Source: Candidatus Margulisiibacteriota bacterium
Lineage (GTDB): Bacteria > Margulisbacteria > WOR-1 > O2-12-FULL-45-9 > XYB2-FULL-48-7
DNA: 13,085 bases
Reading direction: 5' to 3'
NCBI GenBank assembly: GCA_028717325.1
Contig: JAQUOB010000017.1
Span: 1-13,085, forward strand
Numbering within the stretch: position 1 is the stretch's first letter; the number at the start of each line of letters is the position of its first letter. Made by a program: the position numbers and the translations under genes. Below the pieces are notes generated by a model. It ran no database searches. It was not told the DNA's origin and saw only the letters and a program-made list of their open reading frames with translations. Positions 1-6,993 of this stretch are shown in pieces.

Positions 1-1012
1 ATGGCTCGAATCTCAACCAGAAAAATATTTTATCGGCCAGCCCGGCAGCCAGCCCTTCCGCCGCCGCCCAGCTCGCCGCTGTTTCGTCCGCGATGAACTT
101 GATGCTTGTCTTAAAATATTCCCGGTGGTACGGGTCGGCATTGTACTTCGCCCAGGCCGCCAGGTTAAGCGCGCTCGGCCTCATGGCGCCGCCGTTCAGC
201 GGCTGGGCGCGCTCATCCAACTCGACCGCCAGTATCTCGTCCGAGCTGCCGATCACCTGGATATCATTAAAATCAGGACAAGCGGCGGTCAGGAAATCGC
301 CGTCGATGGTGCCGGAAAATGATGCTTTTTCGCCGGCCCTGACCAGCAAAGGGTGCAGGTGAAAACATCTGGCCAGCAACCCCTCGCCCGGCACCGGAAA
401 ATAGACGTGCGATGGCCAGGCACCGATCCTCTTTCGGCCATAGACAACGGCCTGCGTGATTGGATGAAAACAGTTAAGCGCCAGACGCATTAATTGCCTT
501 GAACTTATCGTGATCGAATGGTCTCGGCTTGAGTAGAATTTTTTAAGCAGCAGGGGCATAAGCTCTTCTTTGATGACCCTCAAGCCGGCAACCATCACCG
601 CTTTCTTGCCCGTCCGCGCGATCTCGAGCAGCCGCTTAAACGAGCCGTCGGCATAGATCTGGTCCGAAGGCAAAAAGATCATGCCCGCTCCTTTTTTTTG
701 CGCGGCGGCGACCGCCTGCCGGTTATATTCGGACCACAACCGGTATTTATTGCCTCCGCCCTTTGATCCGTCCATCAAAATAAATTCAACCGGCATTAAC
801 TTCGACAACCGCTCAAAAGCCGGCGATAATTTGATCGAGTCGGCCGAACGCAATGTAGTGTAGATCTTAAAAACCGCTTCTTCCCCGGCAAACGCCGGCA
901 GATTGCCGGCCGAGAGCAAGTTCGGCAGAACAATATTCTGATAAAGGTCGGTGTAGGCGTCGCCCCAAACGACCGTGATGAAATGGAATTTATTCAAAGT
1001 AGATGAATTCAT
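1..1012 (-). CDS. Conserved protein, possible glycosyltransferase (3' end beyond window)
   Basis: This frame is open with no stop from an ATG at 1012 to the left edge: 337 complete codons plus one base. The stop lies outside the window. The ATG is preceded by GGGG a few bases away and overlaps the upstream methyltransferase by 23 bases. The protein opens with FHFITVVWGDAYTDLY (9-24) and contains NLLSAGNLPAF (31-41), FLPSDQIYADGSF (113-125) and TIDGDFLTAACPDF (235-248). No signal peptide or membrane segment is visible. The pattern recalls conserved proteins of surface-polysaccharide clusters, and the acidic SDQIYAD region could be a nucleotide-sugar or metal site of a GT-A fold. I do not recognise a named family with certainty, so the glycosyltransferase role is inference from motif and neighbourhood. 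Confidence 0.75.
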   Translation of the reverse strand, partial: MNSSTLNKFHFITVVWGDAYTDLYQNIVLPNLLSAGNLPAFAGEEAVFKIYTTLRSADSIKLSPAFERLSKLMPVEFILMDGSKGGGNKYRLWSEYNRQAVAAAQKKGAGMIFLPSDQIYADGSFKRLLEIARTGKKAVMVAGLRVIKEELMPLLLKKFYSSRDHSITISSRQLMRLALNCFHPITQAVVYGRKRIGAWPSHVYFPVPGEGLLARCFHLHPLLVRAGEKASFSGTIDGDFLTAACPDFNDIQVIGSSDEILAVELDERAQPLNGGAMRPSALNLAAWAKYNADPYHREYFKTSIKFIADETAASWAAAEGLAAGLADKIFFWLRFEP

Positions 1013-1652
1013 AATCCCCGGAATAACCGTATTGATCGAAAAGCCAGGTCCATTCTTCGGGCTTAAAGAAGCATTGCCCGGTCAGGACCCAGCATTCCAG
1101 ATTGAACAGCTCTCGCTCGTTCCGGTAGGCCTCGACCACGATATATTTATCCCGGCCGACCCGCTCGACCTCTTTGAGCGCCGAAACGAAATCAAAAAGC
1201 AAAAGATTGTGCAGGGTGTTGATCGAGATGACGAGATCGAACTCCTTATCTTTATAAGGGAACCTGTCCTGCGCCCGCTGCACAAAAAGATCGCCCTTGA
1301 TCTCTGCTTTGGCGTTCTCGATCGCGTATTGCGAAATATCAAAGCCCTTGACCGTGGCCTGGGGCAGGAGCTTTTTCAGCTCATATAACAAGAAACCTTT
1401 GCCGCAGCCCACGTCGAGTATTTTGGCGTCCGCCTTGAGGTTATATTTTTCGATCAGCTGCCTGGCCACCGGCTCCCAGCGGCCGTCGTATTTGAAGCCG
1501 CCGTAACCGTGCCGCCGCTCGCCGTCCCAAAAATCCTTATCATATTTCTTGGCTATTTTTACGCACTCGACCTTATCGTCCATCATCCGGCCGAGATAAT
1601 CCCTTTGGGTCTTTTTATGCAAATTATTTATTATGTCCAATAACTTTCTCAT
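990..1652 (-). CDS. Class I SAM-dependent methyltransferase
   Basis: This 220-residue Rossmann-fold methyltransferase has motif I ILDVGCGKG (78-86), an acidic residue after beta-2 in GFDIS (103-107), and the later FDLVISINTLHNL (138-150). A distinctive N-terminal stretch, GERRHGYGGFKYDGRWEPVA (44-63), precedes the SAM fold and marks a conserved subfamily. I choose the ATG at 1652 over the TTG three bases earlier, because AAAGGAG lies eight bases before the ATG. It probably methylates a sugar or a sugar-linked group. N- or C-methylation is also possible and the substrate is unknown. The end overlaps the next gene by 23 bases. The two consecutive methyltransferases come from different families, so they probably act at different positions. 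Confidence 0.88.
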   Translation of the reverse strand: MRKLLDIINNLHKKTQRDYLGRMMDDKVECVKIAKKYDKDFWDGERRHGYGGFKYDGRWEPVARQLIEKYNLKADAKILDVGCGKGFLLYELKKLLPQATVKGFDISQYAIENAKAEIKGDLFVQRAQDRFPYKDKEFDLVISINTLHNLLLFDFVSALKEVERVGRDKYIVVEAYRNERELFNLECWVLTGQCFFKPEEWTWLFDQYGYSGDYEFIYFE

Positions 1653-1655
1653 CAA

Positions 1656-2429
1656 TCAAACTCCTTTGTCAGAACCGGCCGAATAAGAATGGACTATAAA
1701 TTTCCAGCCGCCCCAGCCGTACTCTCCGCAATCCGTATATTTAATGGTAAATCGCTCCACTGTTTCCGCCCAGGCCCGGCGTTCGCCATATTTTGGGGAA
1801 GCCAAGTTACAATTATAATCGTCAAAAAATAAAACGCCGCCTTCGGGCACAAGGCGATTTTTAAATAAATAACCGAGGACTTCTACCGCCGATTGATATA
1901 GATCGGAATCAATATGCACCATGGCAAATTTAGTCCCAGCAGGAATATTAATCAGAGTATCTTTAAACCAACCCGCATAAACAGCAATCCTTTCCTTTGG
2001 CAAATATTTATTTATCATTTTAATAAGCCTTGCCTGACTGATACCCCGGCAAGTGCCTTTTGTCCAGGTCCCGGACCGTACATGCGGCGAGTTTTTATCA
2101 ACGGGCGAATCCGCTTCCGGCAGGCCGGCAAAACTATCAAACAAATGCAGTTTTTTCGCCGTTACGCCAAAACGAAATTCATTTTTTGGTATTGATTTCG
2201 CTATGACAGAAGCAGTTTTTCCGGTCATTGTTCCAAATTCCGCGATATCCCCTTCAATCCCGGCAATATAGACGTAATTCACTCCAAACGCCAATTTTTT
2301 ATGTATTTCTTTTTCATATTCCCGAGCTCCGGAAAAATATGTAATCATTTCCCAAAGCCAAGAGATCAAAGGGCGAATTGATTTTGGCAAATCTTCATAT
2401 TTTACGTTCCCACGGAAATTATTTAACAT
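1656..2429 (-). CDS. TylF/MycF-type O-methyltransferase
   Basis: This is a 257-residue SAM-dependent sugar O-methyltransferase of the macrocin O-methyltransferase (TylF) family. The SAM site is GDIAEFGTMTGKTA (60-73). LHLFDSFAGLPEAD (94-107) follows. The metal and catalytic residues lie in HIDSDLY (172-178, Asp174 and Asp176) and FFDDYN (201-206, Asp203 and Asp204). These enzymes methylate sugar hydroxyls using Mg2+. Sampled 60-base rows of this gene hold about 32-42% G+C, against about 50-70% in most rows sampled from neighbours, so it is compositionally foreign to the operon. The strong AGGAGGG four bases before the ATG overlaps the preceding stop. The next gene begins within a few bases of its stop. 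Confidence 0.92.
   Translation of the reverse strand: MLNNFRGNVKYEDLPKSIRPLISWLWEMITYFSGAREYEKEIHKKLAFGVNYVYIAGIEGDIAEFGTMTGKTASVIAKSIPKNEFRFGVTAKKLHLFDSFAGLPEADSPVDKNSPHVRSGTWTKGTCRGISQARLIKMINKYLPKERIAVYAGWFKDTLINIPAGTKFAMVHIDSDLYQSAVEVLGYLFKNRLVPEGGVLFFDDYNCNLASPKYGERRAWAETVERFTIKYTDCGEYGWGGWKFIVHSYSAGSDKGV
1661..1667 (-). promoter_or_regulatory. Ribosome binding site deciding the methyltransferase start
   Basis: AAAGGAG lies eight bases before the ATG at 1652 and five bases before an in-frame TTG at 1655. The spacing and start codon favour the ATG. The site lies within the last codons of the TylF-type gene. Confidence 0.65.
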
Positions 2430-2433
2430 TTTA

Positions 2434-2440
2434 CCCTCCT
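2434..2440 (-). promoter_or_regulatory. Ribosome binding site of the TylF-type gene
   Basis: AGGAGGG lies only four bases before the ATG at 2429 and overlaps the TAG stop of the upstream dehydratase. The short spacing is unusual, but the match to the anti-Shine-Dalgarno sequence is strong. Confidence 0.7.
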
Positions 2441-3437
2441 ACCGCTTATGCCGATAATCCAGCGGCTCTTTCATTATTTCGCCCCAATAATCCTCAACCC
2501 ACTTAATGACTTCGAAGATGCCGTCTTTTAACGATATCTCGGGCGACCAGCCAAACTCCGTCCTGGCCAGCGTCGAATCGATGACATAAGCAGCGTCCTG
2601 GCCGGGCCGCTCGGCCACCGCTGCCGTCACCGCCTCAAATTTCTTCCCCATCAGGCCGCAGATCATTTGAACGATCTCCCGGACTGCCGTCCCCCGGTCG
2701 GGCGAAAGATGATAGAGCTGTCCGAGCCGGCCTTTTTCCAGGATGGCCAGCTCTCCCCTCGAAACGTCCCGGATATTGATGAACGATTTGACGGCTTGGC
2801 CGCCGCCGTGCAGTTCGATCTTGCGCCCGGCTTTGATATAAATGACCGACCGGGGAATGATCTTGAACAACTGCTGTCTCGCCCCGTAAACATTAGTCGC
2901 CCTGACCTCGAGCAAGGGAAAACCAAACTGCTTATAATAAGTCCGCAAAAGCATATCGGCCGCGGCTTTTGAAGCGGCATAAGGAGTGCTCGGGTTGAAC
3001 GGCGCGTCTTCTTTGACATTGCCGGCGCAGGTGCCGTAGACCTCGGGCGAAGAGATATGCAGATAACACTTTAAATAGTTTTGCCGCCTTAAGTGATTGA
3101 CCAATTTGGCCAGCGCCACCGTGTTCGTCTCGAACCATTGTTCGGGCTGGTCCCAACTGGGAGCGACTTCGCTCAAGGCGGCAAAATTAACGACGTAGTC
3201 CGGCTTTTCCGAATCAAGCAATGCCGCCAGCCTGTCCATCTCGGTATTCATATCTAATTGCCGATATTGATAGCGTGAGAGGTCTTGGCGCAGTTTGTAT
3301 TTAAGAAAAAGAGCCGAACGCTCCGGCGAGCGGCTGACGCCGATCACCGAATAATCGGGCCGGTCGAGCAGCAGGTCGACAAAATCCTGGCCCGAAAAAG
3401 AGTTGGCGCCGATCACGACTACTTTTTTTTCTTTCAT
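2439..3437 (-). CDS. NDP-sugar 4,6-dehydratase-like SDR (GDP-mannose dehydratase type)
   Basis: This is a 332-residue extended SDR. Its dinucleotide loop is divergent, GANSFSG (10-16) rather than TGxxGxxG. It keeps NFAALSEVAPSW (84-95), SSPEVYG (129-135), and the catalytic YAASK (Tyr153, Lys157). The C-terminal half has SFINIRDV and ERPGQDAAYVIDSTLARTEF, typical of dTDP-glucose or GDP-mannose 4,6-dehydratases. In dTDP-glucose dehydratase the dehydration pair is Asp-Glu (TDEVYG); here it is Pro-Glu, with Glu132 retained, as in GDP-mannose dehydratases. A 4-keto-6-deoxy sugar nucleotide is the likely product and would feed the aminotransferases. The ATG overlaps the upstream stop. The nucleotide and sugar are not determinable from sequence. 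Confidence 0.88.
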   Translation of the reverse strand: MKEKKVVVIGANSFSGQDFVDLLLDRPDYSVIGVSRSPERSALFLKYKLRQDLSRYQYRQLDMNTEMDRLAALLDSEKPDYVVNFAALSEVAPSWDQPEQWFETNTVALAKLVNHLRRQNYLKCYLHISSPEVYGTCAGNVKEDAPFNPSTPYAASKAAADMLLRTYYKQFGFPLLEVRATNVYGARQQLFKIIPRSVIYIKAGRKIELHGGGQAVKSFINIRDVSRGELAILEKGRLGQLYHLSPDRGTAVREIVQMICGLMGKKFEAVTAAVAERPGQDAAYVIDSTLARTEFGWSPEISLKDGIFEVIKWVEDYWGEIMKEPLDYRHKR

Positions 3438-4438
3438 AATTTTATCCTTTCCAGCAGATCCCTGGTTTTATCGAGCTGCGCCTGCTTGCTCCCCTCGTAA
3501 TTCTCATAATCCATGGCATAACGTCGCCGTTCGCGCCCCGCCGGCAAAAACTCGTTCAATAAGATACAGCACCATTTGATCTCATAGACCGGCAGGAGCA
3601 GCTCGATCTTTTTCCGGTTCAAGGCGGGGTCAGAAAGCGTCGCCGCCACGCCCCCGGCGAATTTATCGAGATATTTAAAATCGACCGGCACCGCCTGCTG
3701 GCAGAAAAAATCGCAGACCATTTTGGCCGGGTCGTCCCAGCCGGCGTATTCAAAATCGATAAATTTAACCGCTCCGTCCGGCGTCACGAGCGCGTTGTGA
3801 AAGCCGAAATCGGACGGCGAGAGGCGCCGGTCGATCTCCGCTTCGAGCGGCAATTTTAATTTTCCCGCCTGACCGGCCGCTTTTGTTTTAACGGCGGCCC
3901 AGGCGGGCAACAGTTCGCGCTCGACGAATTTTTTCGCCGCCTCATCCGGCCCGGACTCCGGCTTCAGGCGGCTTAAGTTTTTCACCCGCGAGTCGATGCA
4001 CTCAAGATGGCCGGCAATGGAAAACCTGGCTTCCGAAGCCAGGGGCAAGGCGGCGGCCGCGGGCTCCGCCTTATACCGGTTGATATCAATGAATAAATTC
4101 AAGGCCTGCGCCACGGCTTTTTCTGTCACATCGGAGACGGCGGGCTTTTTACCATCGATAAACTCGTAAAGCGCCAGGTTATTTTTACGATCGGCGGCGA
4201 CCGGCGCTGGTATCGATCTGATCCCGGCTCCCCAGGCAAAGCTGACGAAAGAATATTCCGCTCCGAGCCGGTCCCGGGTGTCAGCCGGGTGCTGGAAATA
4301 AACCTTCAGTAAGAAATTTTTCTCTTTGGCCTTTACTTTATAGACCCGGTTGTTTGCCCCGCCCGGAATGGGCTCTAAAGTAAAAGCTTCCCCGCCAAGC
4401 AGACCGGCAACCTGTTCATTTAATTTTTCAGAACTCAT
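3434..4438 (-). CDS. Aminoglycoside/choline-kinase-fold phosphotransferase, probable sugar kinase
   Basis: This 334-residue protein has the protein-kinase-like fold of APH and LicA/choline kinases. Its N-terminal lobe has a glycine loop (PGGANNRVYKV, about 24-34) and a nucleotide-anchoring lysine in NFLLKVY. The C-terminal lobe has a catalytic loop, LSPSDFGFHNAL, with the D-x4-N pattern, and a metal-binding FIDFEYAGWDDPAK. Family members transfer the gamma-phosphate of ATP to a small hydroxyl substrate. Beside a phosphatase and sugar-nucleotide genes, a sugar or sugar-alcohol substrate is likelier than an antibiotic. The family's usual HGD in the catalytic loop reads PSD here. Both ends overlap neighbours by four bases, so it is coupled to the HAD gene and to the downstream dehydratase. 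A resistance role is not supported by context. Confidence 0.85.
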   Translation of the reverse strand: MSSEKLNEQVAGLLGGEAFTLEPIPGGANNRVYKVKAKEKNFLLKVYFQHPADTRDRLGAEYSFVSFAWGAGIRSIPAPVAADRKNNLALYEFIDGKKPAVSDVTEKAVAQALNLFIDINRYKAEPAAAALPLASEARFSIAGHLECIDSRVKNLSRLKPESGPDEAAKKFVERELLPAWAAVKTKAAGQAGKLKLPLEAEIDRRLSPSDFGFHNALVTPDGAVKFIDFEYAGWDDPAKMVCDFFCQQAVPVDFKYLDKFAGGVAATLSDPALNRKKIELLLPVYEIKWCCILLNEFLPAGRERRRYAMDYENYEGSKQAQLDKTRDLLERIKL

Positions 4439-5034
4439 ATCAGTTTCGCGATCTCCGCCCAGCTCGACAAACGCAGATAATCGGCCGAATCGGGATAGCT
4501 GCCGTTCGGGTCAAAAAGCACTTTTTTGACGCCCGGCGGAAAGACCGGCTCGGCCAAAAATTCCGGCAGGTCGTCGATAAAGATCTCACAGCCGGAATCG
4601 ATTATCCGCTGCAGCTTGCCGGCCTTGGTCGTTTCAAAGAAAACCCTCTCTTTCGACAGACCGGTCCTCTTTTCGTCATAAAAGCCCTGCTGCGCCAGCC
4701 ATTTTTGCGCCGCCTCGTGCAGATCGAGTTTCTCGCCGATGACGGGATATCTGGTCTTGTGGCTGATGATATTTATTTCTATCCCGCCTTTTCGGCAGGC
4801 CTCGAAAAACTCCATCACGCCGGGAAAAGGAGGCGCCTGGCTGATATATTTACCGTAGACCAGTCCCTGCAATTCCGTCCAGACGTCTTCCCGGCCGTCG
4901 GCGCGCAGGTAATCGCGCACATGGCCCTTGCTGATCGCAACATCATCGGTTATCAATCGCTGGGCCCTGGCCGCCTCGTAAAAGACCTGGTCGTAACAGG
5001 CGATGGTGTTATCAAAATCAACGCCGATCTTCAT
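4435..5034 (-). CDS. HAD-superfamily phosphatase-like protein
   Basis: This 199-residue protein begins with the HAD motif I, GVDFDNT (nucleophile Asp6, acid/base Asp8, Thr10). Motif II is probably IISHK (Ser91), motif III a lysine in TTKAGK (Lys137 or Lys140), and motif IV FIDDLPEF (Asp154, Asp155). All four elements needed for phosphoryl transfer are therefore present. Between motifs I and II lies a helical cap insertion of about 80 residues. It would hydrolyse a sugar phosphate. By position it could fill the role that GmhB (heptose bisphosphate phosphatase) plays in heptose synthesis, but it does not look like GmhB: it lacks the DRDGT motif I and the cysteine-rich zinc loop. The ATG lies four bases after the upstream stop. 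The stop overlaps the phosphotransferase start (ATGA). Confidence 0.85.
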   Translation of the reverse strand: MKIGVDFDNTIACYDQVFYEAARAQRLITDDVAISKGHVRDYLRADGREDVWTELQGLVYGKYISQAPPFPGVMEFFEACRKGGIEINIISHKTRYPVIGEKLDLHEAAQKWLAQQGFYDEKRTGLSKERVFFETTKAGKLQRIIDSGCEIFIDDLPEFLAEPVFPPGVKKVLFDPNGSYPDSADYLRLSSWAEIAKLI

Positions 5035-5038
5035 TATT

Positions 5039-6073
5039 TTAAGTCATCCTGACCAGCGGCCTCATCACTTTACCGGCTTCAAGGTCGTCAACGGCTTGAT
5101 TGATCTCCGCCAGCCCGTAGATCTTTGACATTAACGGCTTAACGTTCAACTCTCGCGTCTTGATCAGTTTCATATATTTGGGATAATCCCGGTCGGGAAC
5201 ACTGTCGCCACCCCAGGTCCCCAGGAGACGTTTGCCCAGGTTAAATTGTTTGGGATCAAGCTCCAGCTTTTCGCCGAACCGGGCGTTGCCGACGATCACC
5301 GCCGTCCCGCCCTGGTTGCGCAGGACATTGATCGCCTGCAGCATCGCCGTAGTTTTGCCGCTGCACTCGACCGCGTAATCGAGTCCTGACTTTTTGATGT
5401 TCAATATCTCCTTGACCGCGTCGGTATCTTTCGCGTTAATTAGATCGGTCGCTCCGAGTTCTCTCGCCAGCGCCAACTTGCTTTCATTAATATCAACGGC
5501 AATGAGCGGATCGCAACCGGCGATCTTAGCCGCGTTGACCGCGCAGAGACCCACCCCACCCGCTCCAAAAACCGCCAGGCTTTGGTTTGGCTTCGGTGCG
5601 GCCACGTTCAAGACCGCGCCGACGCCGGTCGGAATGGCGCAGCCGACCAGGGCCGCCTCATCCAGGCCGATCGCCTCGGTCATGACAGTTAAACGATTCT
5701 CGCTGATGACCGAATATCGACTGAACGTCGTGATCGCCCCGGCATTGACTTTTTTACCCGCCCAATCATAAATCGTGCCGGGAACATCCTGGCCGGAACC
5801 TTTTATCCAGGAGAGGATCACCTGATCGCCGGCTTTGACTTTTGAGACTCCCGCTCCGACTTCCCGCACGATGCCGCTGCCTTCGTGGCCCAGGCAGTGC
5901 GGCAGAAATTTATCTTCTCCGCGGTAACCCCGGCACTCCAGGACCTGGGTGTGGCAAATACCGCTGTAAGCGATCTCGACCAGCACCTGTCCGGGCTTAA
6001 GTTGCGGGATATCAAGCTCGGCCAGGACCAAGGGTTTTCCGGTCTCAACTAAAACCGCCGCTGCCGTCTTCAT
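5039..6073 (-). CDS. Zinc-dependent alcohol dehydrogenase (medium-chain, lacks structural zinc cysteines)
   Basis: This is a 344-residue medium-chain dehydrogenase. The catalytic zinc ligands are visible as Cys40 (SGICHTQ), His63-Glu64 (LGHEGSG) and Cys145 (GCAIPTG). The Rossmann loop is FGAGGVGL (169-176), and Asp194 after beta-2 suggests NAD(H). The lobe that normally carries four cysteines for a structural zinc (about residues 90-115) has none. It would oxidise or reduce an alcohol or carbonyl on a sugar intermediate, perhaps the product of the transketolase encoded just upstream. Its ATG overlaps the transketolase stop (ATGA), and AAAGGAA lies eight bases before it. It is followed after four bases by the HAD gene. 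The enzyme class is sure; the substrate is not known. Confidence 0.93.
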   Translation of the reverse strand: MKTAAAVLVETGKPLVLAELDIPQLKPGQVLVEIAYSGICHTQVLECRGYRGEDKFLPHCLGHEGSGIVREVGAGVSKVKAGDQVILSWIKGSGQDVPGTIYDWAGKKVNAGAITTFSRYSVISENRLTVMTEAIGLDEAALVGCAIPTGVGAVLNVAAPKPNQSLAVFGAGGVGLCAVNAAKIAGCDPLIAVDINESKLALARELGATDLINAKDTDAVKEILNIKKSGLDYAVECSGKTTAMLQAINVLRNQGGTAVIVGNARFGEKLELDPKQFNLGKRLLGTWGGDSVPDRDYPKYMKLIKTRELNVKPLMSKIYGLAEINQAVDDLEAGKVMRPLVRMT

Positions 6074-6993
6074 TTTGCAAGTTCCTTTCTGATCTTATTT
6101 TCGATCGTTTCCGCGGTCAGGCCGAATTCTCTCCGGTAATGCTCCTGCGAGCCGACTTTGTGGAGAAACCGGTCCGGGCTGCCGCACCTTATAATAGTAT
6201 GGTTTTGGAACCGGTTATCGGCCGCCCATTCGCAGACCGCCGAGCCCAAACCGCCGACCAGGCCGTGTTCTTCGACCGTCACGATGTATTTAAATTTGGC
6301 AAAGATCTTTTTCAGCAGTTCGTCGTCCAGCGGCTTGATCGTATGGCAGCTGATCACCTGCGCCGATATTTTGGCGCGCTGCAATCTCGCTGCCGCTCCC
6401 ATCGATTCCGGCAGGACATTACCGGTGCTTAACAGGCAGACATCTTCACCCTGATTCATCACCAGCCCTTTTCCGATCACCAGATCGGGCGCGGTCTGAT
6501 GGACCGCCGGCTCGCCTTTTTTCCCAATCCTGATATAAACCGGTTTTTCAAGCGCGACGGCGGCTCTCAAGGCCAGCGCCGCTTCGACCGGATCGCCCGG
6601 GGCGATCACCGTCATGTTCGGCAGGCAACGCAGGAGCGCGATGTCATCGAGCGAATGATGGGTCGGGCCAAGCTCGGCATAAGACAACCCGCTGCCGGTC
6701 CCGATCAAGACCACCGGGACATTATGGTAGCAGATATCGATCTTGATCTGCTCCAGGCAGCGGATGGTTATAAAAGGCGCTATGGTATAAGCGACCGGGA
6801 CCAGGCCGGACAGCGCCATGCCGGCCGCCAGGCTGATCATGTTGGCTTCCGCCACGCCGCAATTGTAAAAACGATCGGGAGCGTATTCCTTGTGCCGATC
6901 GAACATCCGGTTGCCGATATCGGCGGACAATACGACGATCTTATCGTTTTGTTTGACCAGCTCCAATAATTCTTTCACGAACGCGTTTCTCAC
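6070..6993 (-). CDS. Transketolase, C-terminal (ThDP pyrimidine-binding) subunit
   Basis: This 307-residue partner of the preceding gene supplies the pyrimidine-binding and C-terminal domains. FYNCGVAEANMI (42-53) contains Glu49, the residue that activates the ThDP aminopyrimidine. GLSYAELGPTHHSLDDIAL (102-120) carries the paired His of the family, and the later VEEHGLVGGLGSAV element belongs to the C-terminal domain. It starts with GTG, and GTGA overlaps the stop of the N-terminal subunit, which fits equal production of two subunits. AAGGAG lies about 11 bases upstream. Separate small subunits are known in archaea and in sugar or antibiotic gene clusters. Placement inside a sugar-nucleotide operon suggests a dedicated biosynthetic enzyme rather than the housekeeping pentose-phosphate one, but the donor and acceptor are unknown. 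Confidence 0.93.
   Translation of the reverse strand: MRNAFVKELLELVKQNDKIVVLSADIGNRMFDRHKEYAPDRFYNCGVAEANMISLAAGMALSGLVPVAYTIAPFITIRCLEQIKIDICYHNVPVVLIGTGSGLSYAELGPTHHSLDDIALLRCLPNMTVIAPGDPVEAALALRAAVALEKPVYIRIGKKGEPAVHQTAPDLVIGKGLVMNQGEDVCLLSTGNVLPESMGAAARLQRAKISAQVISCHTIKPLDDELLKKIFAKFKYIVTVEEHGLVGGLGSAVCEWAADNRFQNHTIIRCGSPDRFLHKVGSQEHYRREFGLTAETIENKIRKELAK

Noticed and set aside
975..1388. Plus-strand open frame of 137 codons
   Set aside because: Antisense to the SAM methyltransferase, whose motif I is clear; no independent support.
3434..4438. Aminoglycoside resistance gene
   Set aside because: The fold matches aminoglycoside phosphotransferases, but the catalytic loop differs and the gene is translationally coupled to sugar-nucleotide genes.
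4435..5034. GmhB heptose bisphosphate phosphatase
   Set aside because: It lacks the DRDGT-type motif I and the cysteine zinc loop of GmhB; only the general HAD motifs match.
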